This document shows positions 9,034-17,742 of a stretch of 64,000 nt of DNA, piece by piece (position 1 is the first letter of the stretch; the number at the start of each line of letters is the position of its first letter). Origin of the DNA: Bacteroidia bacterium (lineage in GTDB: Bacteria > Bacteroidota > Ignavibacteria > SZUA-365). Below the pieces are notes generated by a model. It did not search any database, was not told the DNA's origin, and was given only the letters and a program-made list of their open reading frames with translations. The translations under genes and the position numbers were made by a program. Location of the stretch: contig JAOSJT010000001.1 in NCBI GenBank assembly GCA_027493955.1, positions 4,326,552 through 4,390,551 on the forward strand, in the 5' to 3' direction.

Positions 9034-9726
9034 TCAGCTTTCGATGCCGAGCAGTTCGATTTCGAAGATGAGGGTGGCATTGGGACCGATGTCCTCGCCG
9101 GCACCGCGCTCGCCGTAGCCGAGTTCGGAGGGGATGAACACCTGCCACTTGGAACCAACAGGCATCATCTGCAGGACTTCCGTCCAGCCGGCGATGACGC
9201 CGGTGACGGGGAATACCGCCGGCTCACCGCGATCGATGGAACTGTCGAATTGCTTGCCGTCAATCAGCGTGCCTTTGTAGTGACACTTCACGCGGTCGCT
9301 GCTGGTGGGCTTGGGGCCGTCGCCCATTTTGATGACCTTGTACTGCAGTCCGGACGCGGTGGTCTGCACGCCTTCTTTGGTCTTGTTTTCCGCGAGGAAT
9401 TTCTTGCCGGCATCGAGATTCTTGGAACCGTCGGCCTTACGCTTTTCTTCCTGCTTCGCCATCAGTTCGGTCTGATAGGCCATCATGATCTGCTGGGCCT
9501 GCTCCTCGTTCAGAAGGGCTTTCTTCTCGGTCAATACGTCGTTGATTGCCGCGGCGAGAATGTTGGCGTCCACTTCCACGCTCTGCATTTTAAAATTCTG
9601 CCCGATATTGAACCCGATGGCGTAGCTGACGCTGTCCTGGTGGGTCTTCAGTTCCTTGACCACCTGCGCATTATTTTCGCAGGAGACCAGGAGCAGGGCC
9701 ATGGTGAGGGTTGCAAGAAATCGCAT
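9034..9726 (-). CDS. FKBP-type peptidyl-prolyl cis-trans isomerase lipoprotein
   Basis: Periplasmic or outer-membrane folding catalyst of the FkpA/Mip type, 230 aa. It begins MRFLATLTMALLLVSC, a lipoprotein signal with lipobox LVSC. A helical dimerisation arm follows (YAIGFNIGQNFK through the QTELMAKQEEKRK helix), then the FKBP fold (ASGLQYKVI, VKCHYKGTLIDGKQFDSS, VIAGWTEVLQMMPVGSKW, ELGYGERGAG, TLIFEIELL). Those segments carry the usual active-site Tyr, Phe, Asp, Val-Ile and Trp. The start at 9726 is preferred to a start 18 codons upstream because GGAGA precedes it and the signal peptide begins there. It is probably monocistronic, with a hairpin downstream. Confidence 0.93.
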   Translation of the reverse strand: MRFLATLTMALLLVSCENNAQVVKELKTHQDSVSYAIGFNIGQNFKMQSVEVDANILAAAINDVLTEKKALLNEEQAQQIMMAYQTELMAKQEEKRKADGSKNLDAGKKFLAENKTKEGVQTTASGLQYKVIKMGDGPKPTSSDRVKCHYKGTLIDGKQFDSSIDRGEPAVFPVTGVIAGWTEVLQMMPVGSKWQVFIPSELGYGERGAGEDIGPNATLIFEIELLGIES

Positions 9727-9840
9727 GAGATGTACTCTCCTTGGTGATGTGATATGCATATGAGAAACAGCTACAAACACATAAGTTAGAGAAAGATTCG
9801 CTCATAACGCAAGGGCGTTGATTCTACCCCGAATTTCTCA

Positions 9841-10746
9841 ATGAACAGCGGCTACACATACACGGATATCGTTCCCCCCGCATTCGCCGGCGACACCGTA
9901 CTCGATTATTATGCGAAGCGCTACCGGCACTCGTCGCGGGAGGAATGGCTCGAACGCATCCGCGAAGGACGTGTGCTGCTCGATGCCCGGGTCGCGCAGG
10001 CGGACCAGCGCCTGGCGGCGGGCGATCGTCTGCAGTACACCCGCAAGGCCTGGGATGAACCCGCCGCACCTGCGGAGCTTACCGTCATCGCCTCGGGCGA
10101 AGGGTGGATGGTGTTCCACAAACCCGAGGGACTGCCCGTGCTCCCGGGGGCGGGTTTTCTCGAACATACGCTGCTGCACACCGCGCGCGCCGCTTTCGGG
10201 GACAACCTGGCTCCCGTGCATCGGCTGGGACGCGGCACAACAGGTGCTATACTGTTTTCGACCGACAGCAGCGCCGCCGCGACGCTTGCCCGGGCAATGC
10301 GCGAGCGGCGTATTCGGAAAACCTATCTCGCACTCGCGTCGGGCCTACCCTCCGACGACGCGTTTACCGTAGACGTTCCCATTGGTCCCGTACCGCATGC
10401 ATTGCTCGGTACCGTGTACGCGGCCAATCCTCAGGGGAAACCCTCGGTCAGTCACTGTCGCATTATCAGGAGGGATGCGGCGGCGGGATGCAGTCTGATT
10501 GAAGTCCGAATTCCGACGGGTCGGCCGCATCAGATTCGCATTCACCTCGCTGCGGCAGGCTTTCCGCTGGCGGGGGATCCCCTGTACACCATCGGCGGTC
10601 TCCCGCAGCTTCCGGACGATGTTCGGCGGCAAGCGGTGCCCGGTGACTGCGGCTACCTGCTGCATTCCTGGAAAATCCGTTTTCCGGAGCCGTCTTCGGA
10701 AAGCGAAACGGAAATTATCGCCGAGCCGCCACCCGCATTGCGGTGA
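9841..10746 (+). CDS. RluA-family RNA pseudouridine synthase-like protein with altered catalytic motif
   Basis: A 301-aa protein of the RluA/RluC/RluD fold. Residues about 30-75 form an S4-like RNA-binding part (EEWLERIREGRVLLDARVAQ) and the synthase domain runs from about 80 to the end (MVFHKPEGLPVLPG, APVHRLGRGTTG, RKTYLALASG, GRPHQIRIHLAAAGFPLAGD). The hallmark HRLDxxTSG reads HRLGRGTTG near residue 127: the position of the catalytic Asp is Gly. I recall some RluA subgroups with HRLGRxTSG, so this may be a subgroup trait rather than damage. Activity is therefore uncertain while RNA binding is likely. It stands alone, divergent from the FKBP gene. Confidence 0.82.
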   Translation: MNSGYTYTDIVPPAFAGDTVLDYYAKRYRHSSREEWLERIREGRVLLDARVAQADQRLAAGDRLQYTRKAWDEPAAPAELTVIASGEGWMVFHKPEGLPVLPGAGFLEHTLLHTARAAFGDNLAPVHRLGRGTTGAILFSTDSSAAATLARAMRERRIRKTYLALASGLPSDDAFTVDVPIGPVPHALLGTVYAANPQGKPSVSHCRIIRRDAAAGCSLIEVRIPTGRPHQIRIHLAAAGFPLAGDPLYTIGGLPQLPDDVRRQAVPGDCGYLLHSWKIRFPEPSSESETEIIAEPPPALR

Positions 10747-10970
10747 ACCTGTCTGTCCGTCCGGCGGCTCGTTGGAAAATGAGCAAAGAGGGCGAGAATA
10801 GCCTTGATTCGGGAGAATGCATGTCGTAACATATTACTTTGTGCCAGACGCGCGACGGACAGGCGGGATGGAGTCTGTGCTGACGAGTATCGAACACGTG
10901 GATAACACGATCTGAATACCCGCGCTGTATGTTGCCCTGGTCCTGTCACCTACATCCAGAGAAGACTATT

Positions 10971-12230
10971 ATGCACTCCGAGCTCTCACCCGTTACCATG
11001 TACCGCCTCCCGTGGAATCTGACAGACAACGCCATTTCCTGGCTCGAACCGACCAGCGCCTGCAATCTGTATTGCGACGGCTGCTACAGGGAAAACCGCA
11101 AGGACTCCCACAAATCACTGCACGCCATCGGCCATGAACTCGATGTTTTCGAGAAGTACCGGAAATGCGACGGAGTTTCCATCGCCGGTGGCGAACCGCT
11201 CGCACATCCCGATATCGTCGAAATCGTCCGCATGGTCAAACGGAAAGGGTGGAAGGCCATCATCAATTCCAATGGAGGACTGCTGACGCCGGAGTTGCTG
11301 CGCGAGCTCAAGCGCGCGGGCGCCGACGGTTTTACTTTTCATGTGGACAGCGGGCAGGTGCGTCCGCAGTACAAGGGCTGCAACGAAATAGAACTGAATG
11401 AGCTTCGCAACAAGCTCGCCGACATGCTGCACGACGTCGGCGGTATGACGTGTTCCTTCAATGCGACAGTGTACCCCGAGACCCTGCACTACGTCCCGGC
11501 ATTGCTGCAGTGGGCGCAGGAAAAAATAGACCGTGTGCATGTGATGGTGTTCATCAATTACCGCATGGCGGTCATGGGCAAGGATGTCGATTTCTATATC
11601 GGCGACCAGCAGGTGCGCTTCGACGATATGATGTACTCGAAAAAGGACGACCACCGCCGCACGGACATCTCCTCGCCGGAGGTGGTCGATGTGATCAGAA
11701 CACAGTATCCGGATTTCACACCCTGCGCGTATCTGAATGGCAGCGAGAGCCCTGACTCCTACAAATGGCTGATGACGGGACGCATGGGCAACAGCCGTCA
11801 GATTTTCGGTTACGTCGGTCCCAAGTTCATGGAAATCGTCCAGACCGGCAATCATCTGTTCACCGGCAAGTATCTCGCCTACGGCAGCCCCGCCATGCAG
11901 CGCAGGGGACGACTGTACTCGTTGCTGGCACCCTTCGATGCAGGCATCCGCGGCGTGATGAAGTCCTGGCTCGGATCGTTGTTCCGGCAGCCCGCGGCGT
12001 TTTTCAAACGGATCCATTTCCAGTCTGTCATGATCATTCAGCCGGCGGATATTCTCGCCAACGGCGCTGTCAACATGTGCGATGGTTGTCCCGACATCAC
12101 GGTGTGGAACGATCAGCTGGTGTGGAGCTGCCGCATGGAGGAGCAGCTTCGCTGGGGACAAAACGTCCGTATGGTGCCGAAGAGAAAGGCGGAAAAGGTT
12201 GAGGCGGAGGAGTCCTCTGTTCATGGCTGA
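10971..12230 (+). CDS. Radical SAM protein
   Basis: A 419-aa protein with the [4Fe-4S]-SAM motif CNLYCDGC (C31, C35, C38) following WLEPTSAC, then the SAM-binding SIAGGEPLAHPDI and a TIM-barrel-type core. A second Cys cluster near the C-terminus (MCDGCPDITVWNDQLVWSC) suggests auxiliary Fe-S or a SPASM-like tail, but it is short. The ATG at 10971 is chosen over a frame 14 codons longer because GAGAAG precedes it. The substrate is not recognisable. It is followed after 128 nt by a methyltransferase, which may or may not share the pathway. Confidence 0.85.
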   Translation: MHSELSPVTMYRLPWNLTDNAISWLEPTSACNLYCDGCYRENRKDSHKSLHAIGHELDVFEKYRKCDGVSIAGGEPLAHPDIVEIVRMVKRKGWKAIINSNGGLLTPELLRELKRAGADGFTFHVDSGQVRPQYKGCNEIELNELRNKLADMLHDVGGMTCSFNATVYPETLHYVPALLQWAQEKIDRVHVMVFINYRMAVMGKDVDFYIGDQQVRFDDMMYSKKDDHRRTDISSPEVVDVIRTQYPDFTPCAYLNGSESPDSYKWLMTGRMGNSRQIFGYVGPKFMEIVQTGNHLFTGKYLAYGSPAMQRRGRLYSLLAPFDAGIRGVMKSWLGSLFRQPAAFFKRIHFQSVMIIQPADILANGAVNMCDGCPDITVWNDQLVWSCRMEEQLRWGQNVRMVPKRKAEKVEAEESSVHG

Positions 12231-12358
12231 ATCGCTGGGCGGTAGCGCGCAGCGGCTCTGACGCAGCATCTGCGACGCGCAGGGTATGTGACGGGGGATG
12301 GATTTGTCTTGCCGCCTCCCCTGCTCTACATTGCCGATACCACCGCAGCGGAGCAGAC

Positions 12359-13111
12359 ATGCAGGACGAGGCAACGACGGCGTACTACCACATCGCCTAC
12401 AGCGATCATGACATCATGAATCCCATATCGGACGAGCGCTTCATGCTGCTGGCCCGACAATGCGGCCTGTCGGAGAGTTCGCGTGTCATCGATATCGGAG
12501 GGGGAAACGGTCACGCGGCGTTATTGCTCTGCCGCGAATGGGGGTGCCGTGTCGAGCATATCGACGTGTCGCCGCAGTGGACCGCCGAAGCGCGTCGCCG
12601 CTTCAGCGACGCCGGACTGGAGGCGCTCGTACAGTTGCGTTGCGCCGATGCGTCTGACATCGTGCTGGACGACCGCGATGTGGACCTCGTCATTTGTCTC
12701 GGAACGACGCCCATCTACGGTGATTTCCGTGCCGCTCTCGGCGTTCTGCACCGGGCGTTGCGGCCCGGGGGACATCTCATCATCGGAGAGCCGACACAAG
12801 ACCGCTCCGTCCCCTTGCGCTACAAAGAATATCTCGCGCGCATGCAGTGGCATATCTGTTCCTCGCGCGATATTCTCGGTGCAGTCGCAGCGCATGATTG
12901 CGAGATGCTCTGGTTGTTGCGCAGTACGAAGGATGAATGGGACCGTTATATGAGCATGCAGTGGCACGCCATTACGCGGCACGCCGCCGAACATCCGCAC
13001 GATGCGGAGGCACAGGAATTTCTCGAATGGATGCGTGACGAACAGGATGTATATCTCCGCTATCAGCGGCACTGGATTGACTGGAATGTCATGCTCCTCC
13101 GAACATGGTGA
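12359..13111 (+). CDS. Class I SAM-dependent methyltransferase
   Basis: A 250-aa Rossmann-fold methyltransferase. Motif I VIDIGGGNGHAALL near residue 43, the acidic ribose contact HIDVS, then CADASDI, and motif IV-V DLVICLGTTPIYG with HRALRPGGHLIIGEP. The C-terminal 80 residues are Trp-, His- and Asp-rich and probably bind substrate; they include two predicted helices. The type with LRPGGHLIIGEP is common in small-molecule C- or N-methyltransferases, but no substrate can be named. It lies between the radical SAM gene and a large repeat array. Confidence 0.85.
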   Translation: MQDEATTAYYHIAYSDHDIMNPISDERFMLLARQCGLSESSRVIDIGGGNGHAALLLCREWGCRVEHIDVSPQWTAEARRRFSDAGLEALVQLRCADASDIVLDDRDVDLVICLGTTPIYGDFRAALGVLHRALRPGGHLIIGEPTQDRSVPLRYKEYLARMQWHICSSRDILGAVAAHDCEMLWLLRSTKDEWDRYMSMQWHAITRHAAEHPHDAEAQEFLEWMRDEQDVYLRYQRHWIDWNVMLLRTW

Positions 13112-13159
13112 AGGATCGTGAATTGGTACGCGGCGGAGGGAATCGCTGTCACTCATTAC

Positions 13160-13790
13160 CTTCACCCTATACTCTTCACCCTTTACCTCCCCAAGTGTCG
13201 CCCTTCCCCCCGGGCTGACGCCCGGGGTTAGAGGAAGTGTCGCCCTTCCCCCCGGGCTGACGCCCGGGGTTAGAGGAAGTGTCGCCCTTCGGGCTGATGG
13301 CGGATGTGCTGTGCGCGTGGCCCCCCGGGCTGACGCCCGGGGTTAGAGGAAGTGTCGCCTTTCGGGCTCTTCACCCTTCACCCTTTACCCTTCACCCTTT
13401 ACCTCCCCCAGGTGTCGCCCTTCCCCCGGGCTGACGCCCGGGGTTAGAGGAAGTGTCGCCCTTCGGGCTTGTCATCAGGTGGTGTGTTCGTGCGTGCCGC
13501 CCACACTGACGTGTGGGGTTTGAGGAAGTGTCGCCCTTCGGGCTCTTCACCCTTTACCCTTCACCCTTCACCCTTCACCTCCCCAAGTGTCGCCCTTCCC
13601 CCCAGGCTGACGCCCGGGGTTAGAGGAAGTGTCGCCCTTCGGGCTCTTCACTCTTCACCCTTCACCCTTTACCCTTTACCCTTCACCCTTCACCCTTCAC
13701 CCTTCACCCTTCACCCTTTACCCTTCACCCTTTACCCTTCACCCTTCACCCTTTACCCTTCACCCTTTACCCTTCACCCTTTACCTCCTC
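13160..13790. repeat. Hairpin repeat array I plus heptamer tract
   Basis: This 760-nt gap between the methyltransferase and the EamA gene is filled by about nine copies of GGAAGTGTCGCCCTTC followed by GGGCT. They alternate with a larger hairpin CCCGGGC-TGAC-GCCCGGG and, in one unit, with CCACAC-TGAC-GTGTGG, whose two arms changed together. From 13654 to 13784 it becomes a near-pure tract of the heptamers TTCACCC and TTTACCC. The same units occur in reverse orientation at 57102-57890. Frames through it encode repetitive peptides such as SPFTLYP and are not genes. Confidence 0.9.
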
Positions 13791-13871
13791 AGGTGCCGTC
13801 AGTCTCAGTCAGTGCTGCGCTGCGTTCCATCGTACATCGTACGTCGTACATCGGAAGTGCTATATTGCGCT

Positions 13872-14723
13872 ATGAGCAGAGCATTCGGCATCGAGCTGAC
13901 CGACGGGATGAAGCACATGGTAGTCTCGGCTGTGTCGTTCAGTCTGATGGGGTTGTTTGTGCGAATGCTTCGGGAACTGCCGTCCATAGAAATCGTCATG
14001 TTCCGGGCCGGTATCAGTCTGGTGATTTCGGCGGGATTGCTGATACACGCACGGAAGTCGCTCATCGGCAAGCATCGGGGATTGCTGTTTCTGCGTGGAC
14101 TGTTCGGCTTCATCGCCCTGAGCGCCTATTTTTATTCGATACACGAGCTACCGCTCGCGGAAGCCGTACCCGTGCAATACACGAGCCCTTTGTTCACCGC
14201 GATGCTGGCGCCGCTGATACTCAAGGAAAAAAACAAAGGCAACGAATGGCTGGCCATGCTCACGGCGTTTGCGGGCGTCCTGATCATCGCACGTCCCGGG
14301 TCATTCTCCTCCGCGGTTCCGGTGCTGATCGGGTTGAGCGGGGCGTTCTGCAGCGGCGTTGCGTATAACATCGTTCGAAAGCTTGGCATGAAGGGTGAAG
14401 ATCCGCTTACCATCGTCATGTATTTTCCCCTGGTCGCGCTGTTGTTGGGGACCCCATTCGCCATTGACCACTGGCGCATGCCCGTCGGCTGGGAGTGGGG
14501 TGCGTTGCTGATGGTCGGTATCACCACGCAGACGGGTCAGGTAGCGCTTACCAAAGGACTGCGGCTGGAGCGGGCGGCACGTGCGAGCATCGTGAATTAT
14601 CTGGTTATCTTTCTCTCGACGATCTATTCGCTCGTGCTTGGAGAAGAGCTTGGTCTGGCGTCATTCGTCGGTATGGCGCTCATCCTTCTCGGTATCACCT
14701 TGGTCGGACGGCAACGGTCATGA
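13872..14723 (+). CDS. EamA/DMT-family inner-membrane transporter
   Basis: A 283-aa permease of the drug/metabolite superfamily, with about ten hydrophobic segments in two EamA halves (AVSFSLMGLFVRML to AMLTAFAGVLIIARP; AVPVLIGLSGAFCSG to MALILLGITLVG). The conserved ends of EamA repeat 1 (EAVPVQYTSPLFTAML, then TAFAGVLIIARPG) are visible. It probably exports a small metabolite; the substrate is unknown. The frame is open into the repeat array, but the ATG at 13872 matches the family start; its ribosome binding site is weak (GGAAG about 15 nt away). The stop overlaps the next gene's ATG in an ATGA. Confidence 0.88.
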   Translation: MSRAFGIELTDGMKHMVVSAVSFSLMGLFVRMLRELPSIEIVMFRAGISLVISAGLLIHARKSLIGKHRGLLFLRGLFGFIALSAYFYSIHELPLAEAVPVQYTSPLFTAMLAPLILKEKNKGNEWLAMLTAFAGVLIIARPGSFSSAVPVLIGLSGAFCSGVAYNIVRKLGMKGEDPLTIVMYFPLVALLLGTPFAIDHWRMPVGWEWGALLMVGITTQTGQVALTKGLRLERAARASIVNYLVIFLSTIYSLVLGEELGLASFVGMALILLGITLVGRQRS

Positions 14724-15586
14724 AACACTCTGTTGTACTCATCGGAATGATATGCGCTATCCTGCTCCCCAGGCAGTTTGCACAAGCACAGCTGCCGCAA
14801 CGGCTCGGTGCGTGGGAATTGCGGGAAAACGAAGCGGCGAGCGGCAAATATCCGCCGCGTATGGACGCGGTGCGCTTCGACGCCTTTGGCGCCAAACGCG
14901 TATGGGGCGTATATCGGCGTGCACGGGAGGAGATGACGGTTCTGCTCGCCGAATGTGAAACGCGGGAGCGTGCCTTCGGCCTGTTTGGGGCTGCGGCGCA
15001 GGGGATGCGGCATGGCATCGTCGGGGACGCGTTTTCAATGGAACGTGCAGCCCAGCATATTCATTACGGTCCGTTTTACCTGTACATCAGCGCGTCGGGA
15101 CGTGGAGCCCGTGTAGCGGAGGATCTGATCCTCGGACTGAAACGCGCGTTGTTCAATCGCGCGGACTGCTACGCGAGCGATATCCCGCTGCCCATTGACG
15201 ACCGCGTTCTCGGCAGCGAATTGTATATTCCGCCGGACGGGCGTGCCTGGGGAGAACTGCTTCTCCCCGGCCTCGAACCTGTGATGCCGTTGATTCGGGG
15301 ACGCGCCGCATGGATTGCACGCTACGACATACGCGACGCAAAGGCGCAACGTCTCTTGGTGTCGCTGCCCATGCGCTCTGTGGAAGCCCTCAAAGCCCTC
15401 GAGGCGGGTATCATCGAACGGTACGCGACAGAAGGGACTGCGGATGAGGATTGCCGGCTTGCGTCCTTTCTTTGGAGGACGTACATCATTCATATTCTGC
15501 CCGGTAAGGGGCGGCTCTTTATCGCAGTTGTTCCGGCTCGCGACAGCGAAGGCTGCGCCTGGGCCGGCAGGGCGGATGACGAATAA
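14720..15586 (+). CDS. Secreted protein of unknown function
   Basis: A 288-aa protein with a signal peptide (VVLIGMICAILL, likely cleavage after FAQAQ). The mature part is mixed alpha/beta with motifs GAKRVWGVYRR and GRGARVAEDLILGL. I do not recognise a named family with certainty. The ATG overlaps the EamA stop by 4 nt, so the two are translationally coupled, and the product is probably periplasmic. The longer frame upstream lies inside the transporter gene and is not used. Confidence 0.75.
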   Translation: MKHSVVLIGMICAILLPRQFAQAQLPQRLGAWELRENEAASGKYPPRMDAVRFDAFGAKRVWGVYRRAREEMTVLLAECETRERAFGLFGAAAQGMRHGIVGDAFSMERAAQHIHYGPFYLYISASGRGARVAEDLILGLKRALFNRADCYASDIPLPIDDRVLGSELYIPPDGRAWGELLLPGLEPVMPLIRGRAAWIARYDIRDAKAQRLLVSLPMRSVEALKALEAGIIERYATEGTADEDCRLASFLWRTYIIHILPGKGRLFIAVVPARDSEGCAWAGRADDE

Positions 15587-15883
15587 ACTGCCCTTCTCGG
15601 CATGGAGCAGTGTGCCGCGGGGAACCGGGCCATAGCGCGATTCTGACGCGGGTATCGGGTTACTTCTCCCGCAACAATGCTCCGCAGTTTTCGACAACGG
15701 GGTTTTGAATTCATCCGGGTGATGCACAATTTTTATGGTGCCAATGTTCGCCGTCTCTGTACCACTCTGTCTGATATTCGATCCGAAGGGCTGGCGGGGA
15801 CGCGATTACGCGGCGACGTGGTACCGAGCGTCTATGTGCGGTTTGTAACAGAACATCGAACACCAGCATCGCAGAGAATGACC

Positions 15884-16447
15884 ATGCCCCTGACACCGTG
15901 GAAAAAAGTGAAAGAAGAAATCCTCCATGCCAATCCCTGGTGGACGTACAAACGTGACCAGGTGCTTCGCCATGATGACAGCCATGGAGAGTATCATTAT
16001 GTCGAGACACCGGGTTCTGTGATGGTAATCCCGCGCACAGCGGAAGGTGAGTTCCTTCTCGTGCGGCAGTATCGCCACCTGAATCAGCGCGAGAGCATCG
16101 AATTTCCGGCTGGCGGAGTCAAAGCGGGGCAGAGCTGGGATGCCGCCGCAAGGGCGGAACTGCGTGAAGAAGCAGGCACCACCGCGACGACACTCACGCT
16201 GATCGGCAGTTTCAACCCATTCAACGGAGTGACGAATGAAATCTGTCGGGTCTATGCAGCCAGCGGTTTGGCGGCGGTTGCAGCACAACCCGATCCATCG
16301 GAGCAATTCGAAGTCCTTGTGCTGACCGAGACCGACATTCATGCGCTGATCGCCGCCGGGGAGCTCTGGGACGGCATGTCGCTTGCCGCCTGGTCGCTGT
16401 ACCGGAACACGCAGTTCGGCGCACAATTTGTTCGTGGAGACGAATGA
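15884..16447 (+). CDS. Nudix hydrolase, ADP-ribose pyrophosphatase-like
   Basis: A 187-aa cytosolic hydrolase of the NudF/ADPRase type. The Nudix box is GGVKAGQSWDAAARAELREE followed by AG. The metal-binding ELREE core is kept, while the canonical first Glu is Gln and the Arg of RE is Ala. The preceding FLLVRQYRHLNQRESIEFPA matches ADPRases, which cleave ADP-ribose or nucleoside-diphosphate sugars. Two ATGs lie at 15878 and 15884; the second has AGAG at 7-nt spacing. Its stop overlaps the namZ start by 4 nt. The 300 nt upstream hold no gene I can support. Confidence 0.85.
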   Translation: MPLTPWKKVKEEILHANPWWTYKRDQVLRHDDSHGEYHYVETPGSVMVIPRTAEGEFLLVRQYRHLNQRESIEFPAGGVKAGQSWDAAARAELREEAGTTATTLTLIGSFNPFNGVTNEICRVYAASGLAAVAAQPDPSEQFEVLVLTETDIHALIAAGELWDGMSLAAWSLYRNTQFGAQFVRGDE

Positions 16448-17724
16448 CGACACGACGACGACCGACCCATGGATGTCCTCTTCGCACGGTACTCACGGTC
16501 GCAGTGCTGCTGCCGATTTTCGCCGGGAGCGCGGCAGCGCAACAGGCACCATCACGTGGTGGTGACCCTGCGGTTGTCTGTGGCGCGGATGTTCTTATCC
16601 GGGACTCGCTGCATCTGTGCCGCGGAAAACGCGTCGGCGTCATCACCAATCACACGGGAGTGCTGGGAGACGGCACGCTGTTGATCGACCGCTTGCGGCG
16701 GGAAGAGGGAGTGACGCTTGCGGCAATATTCAGTCCGGAGCACGGCCCGAACGGTTCCGCACCCGATGGCGCGTTTATTGCGGACGGAAAGGACGGCGAT
16801 GTGAAGGTGTATTCACTGTACGGTACAGTACGCAAGCCGACGGCAGGTATGCTGGAGGGACTCGATGTCCTGCTGTATGATCTGCAGGACGCCGGGTCAC
16901 GATACTATACCTACATCTCAACCCTCGCGTTGTGCCTGGAAGCGGCCGCCGGGGCCGGCATACCTCTCGTGGTGCTGGACAGACCCAATCCGCTCGGAGG
17001 AGAAATGATCGAGGGACCGCTCCGCCGTGAAGGTATGCAGTCATTCGTCGGGATGCTGCCCGTTCCCGTCAGGCACGGGATGACGGCAGGTGAGTTGGCG
17101 TCCATGATGATCGCGGAGGGGTGGATTCGTGCTTCCGGGGTGAAGCTGCACGTCATTCCCATGCGCGGTTGGAGTCGGTCCATGTATTACGAAGAAACGG
17201 GTCTGCGCTGGCTGCCACCGTCACCGAATCTCCGGACGGTTGAGGCGGCGCTCGCATACGCCGGCACCTGTCTGCTGGAGGGCAGCGCAATCAGCGAGGG
17301 GCGTGGAACGGATGCGCCCTTCCTGCAGTTTGGCGCGCCGTTTATCGATGGAGAAGAGGTCGCGGAGGCCTTGACCGTCCTGGGACTTCCCGGGGTGCGC
17401 TTCCATGCTGTGACCTTTACTCCTAAGGCAGACCACGGAAGCGCGCGACCAAAATTCGCGGGTGTGCCATGCTTCGGGATACGGCTGCATGTAACCGATC
17501 GGAAACTGTTCCGTCCTTTTGAAACCGGAAGAAAAATTCTGTCCGTGTTGCACCATCTCTATGGTGAAAGAATGGTGTTCACGTCGTATCTTGACAGTCT
17601 TGCTGGTGTGGCGGATTTTGCGGACCGCTGTGTGCGAATCCCTCCCGTATCGAATGAATGCGACTGGACCGAAGAGATTCGAGACTTCTTCCACCGCCGT
17701 ACCGGCTATCTGCTCTACCACTGA
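16444..17724 (+). CDS. namZ: NamZ-type exo-beta-N-acetylmuramidase (DUF1343)
   Basis: A 426-aa exported peptidoglycan-recycling enzyme that removes terminal MurNAc from muropeptides (family knowledge: B. subtilis NamZ/YbbC). An N-terminal signal peptide (VLTVAVLLPIFAGSAAAQ) is followed by the family motifs GVITNHTG, IFSPEHGPNG, LLYDLQDAGSRYYTYI, VVLDRPNPLGG and SPNLRTVEAALAYAGTCLLEG. The C-terminal segment (FRPFETGRKILSVLHHLYGE) is also typical. Its ATG overlaps the stop of the Nudix gene. The next lipoprotein follows after 18 nt, suggesting an envelope-linked operon from 13872 to 19612. Confidence 0.93.
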   Translation: MTTRRRPTHGCPLRTVLTVAVLLPIFAGSAAAQQAPSRGGDPAVVCGADVLIRDSLHLCRGKRVGVITNHTGVLGDGTLLIDRLRREEGVTLAAIFSPEHGPNGSAPDGAFIADGKDGDVKVYSLYGTVRKPTAGMLEGLDVLLYDLQDAGSRYYTYISTLALCLEAAAGAGIPLVVLDRPNPLGGEMIEGPLRREGMQSFVGMLPVPVRHGMTAGELASMMIAEGWIRASGVKLHVIPMRGWSRSMYYEETGLRWLPPSPNLRTVEAALAYAGTCLLEGSAISEGRGTDAPFLQFGAPFIDGEEVAEALTVLGLPGVRFHAVTFTPKADHGSARPKFAGVPCFGIRLHVTDRKLFRPFETGRKILSVLHHLYGERMVFTSYLDSLAGVADFADRCVRIPPVSNECDWTEEIRDFFHRRTGYLLYH

Positions 17725-17742
17725 ATTTCCATTGGTACCCCC

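Noticed and set aside
13469-14368. 299-codon frame through array I into the EamA gene
   Set aside because: Reads repeat units as SPFTLHP peptides and then the transporter out of frame.
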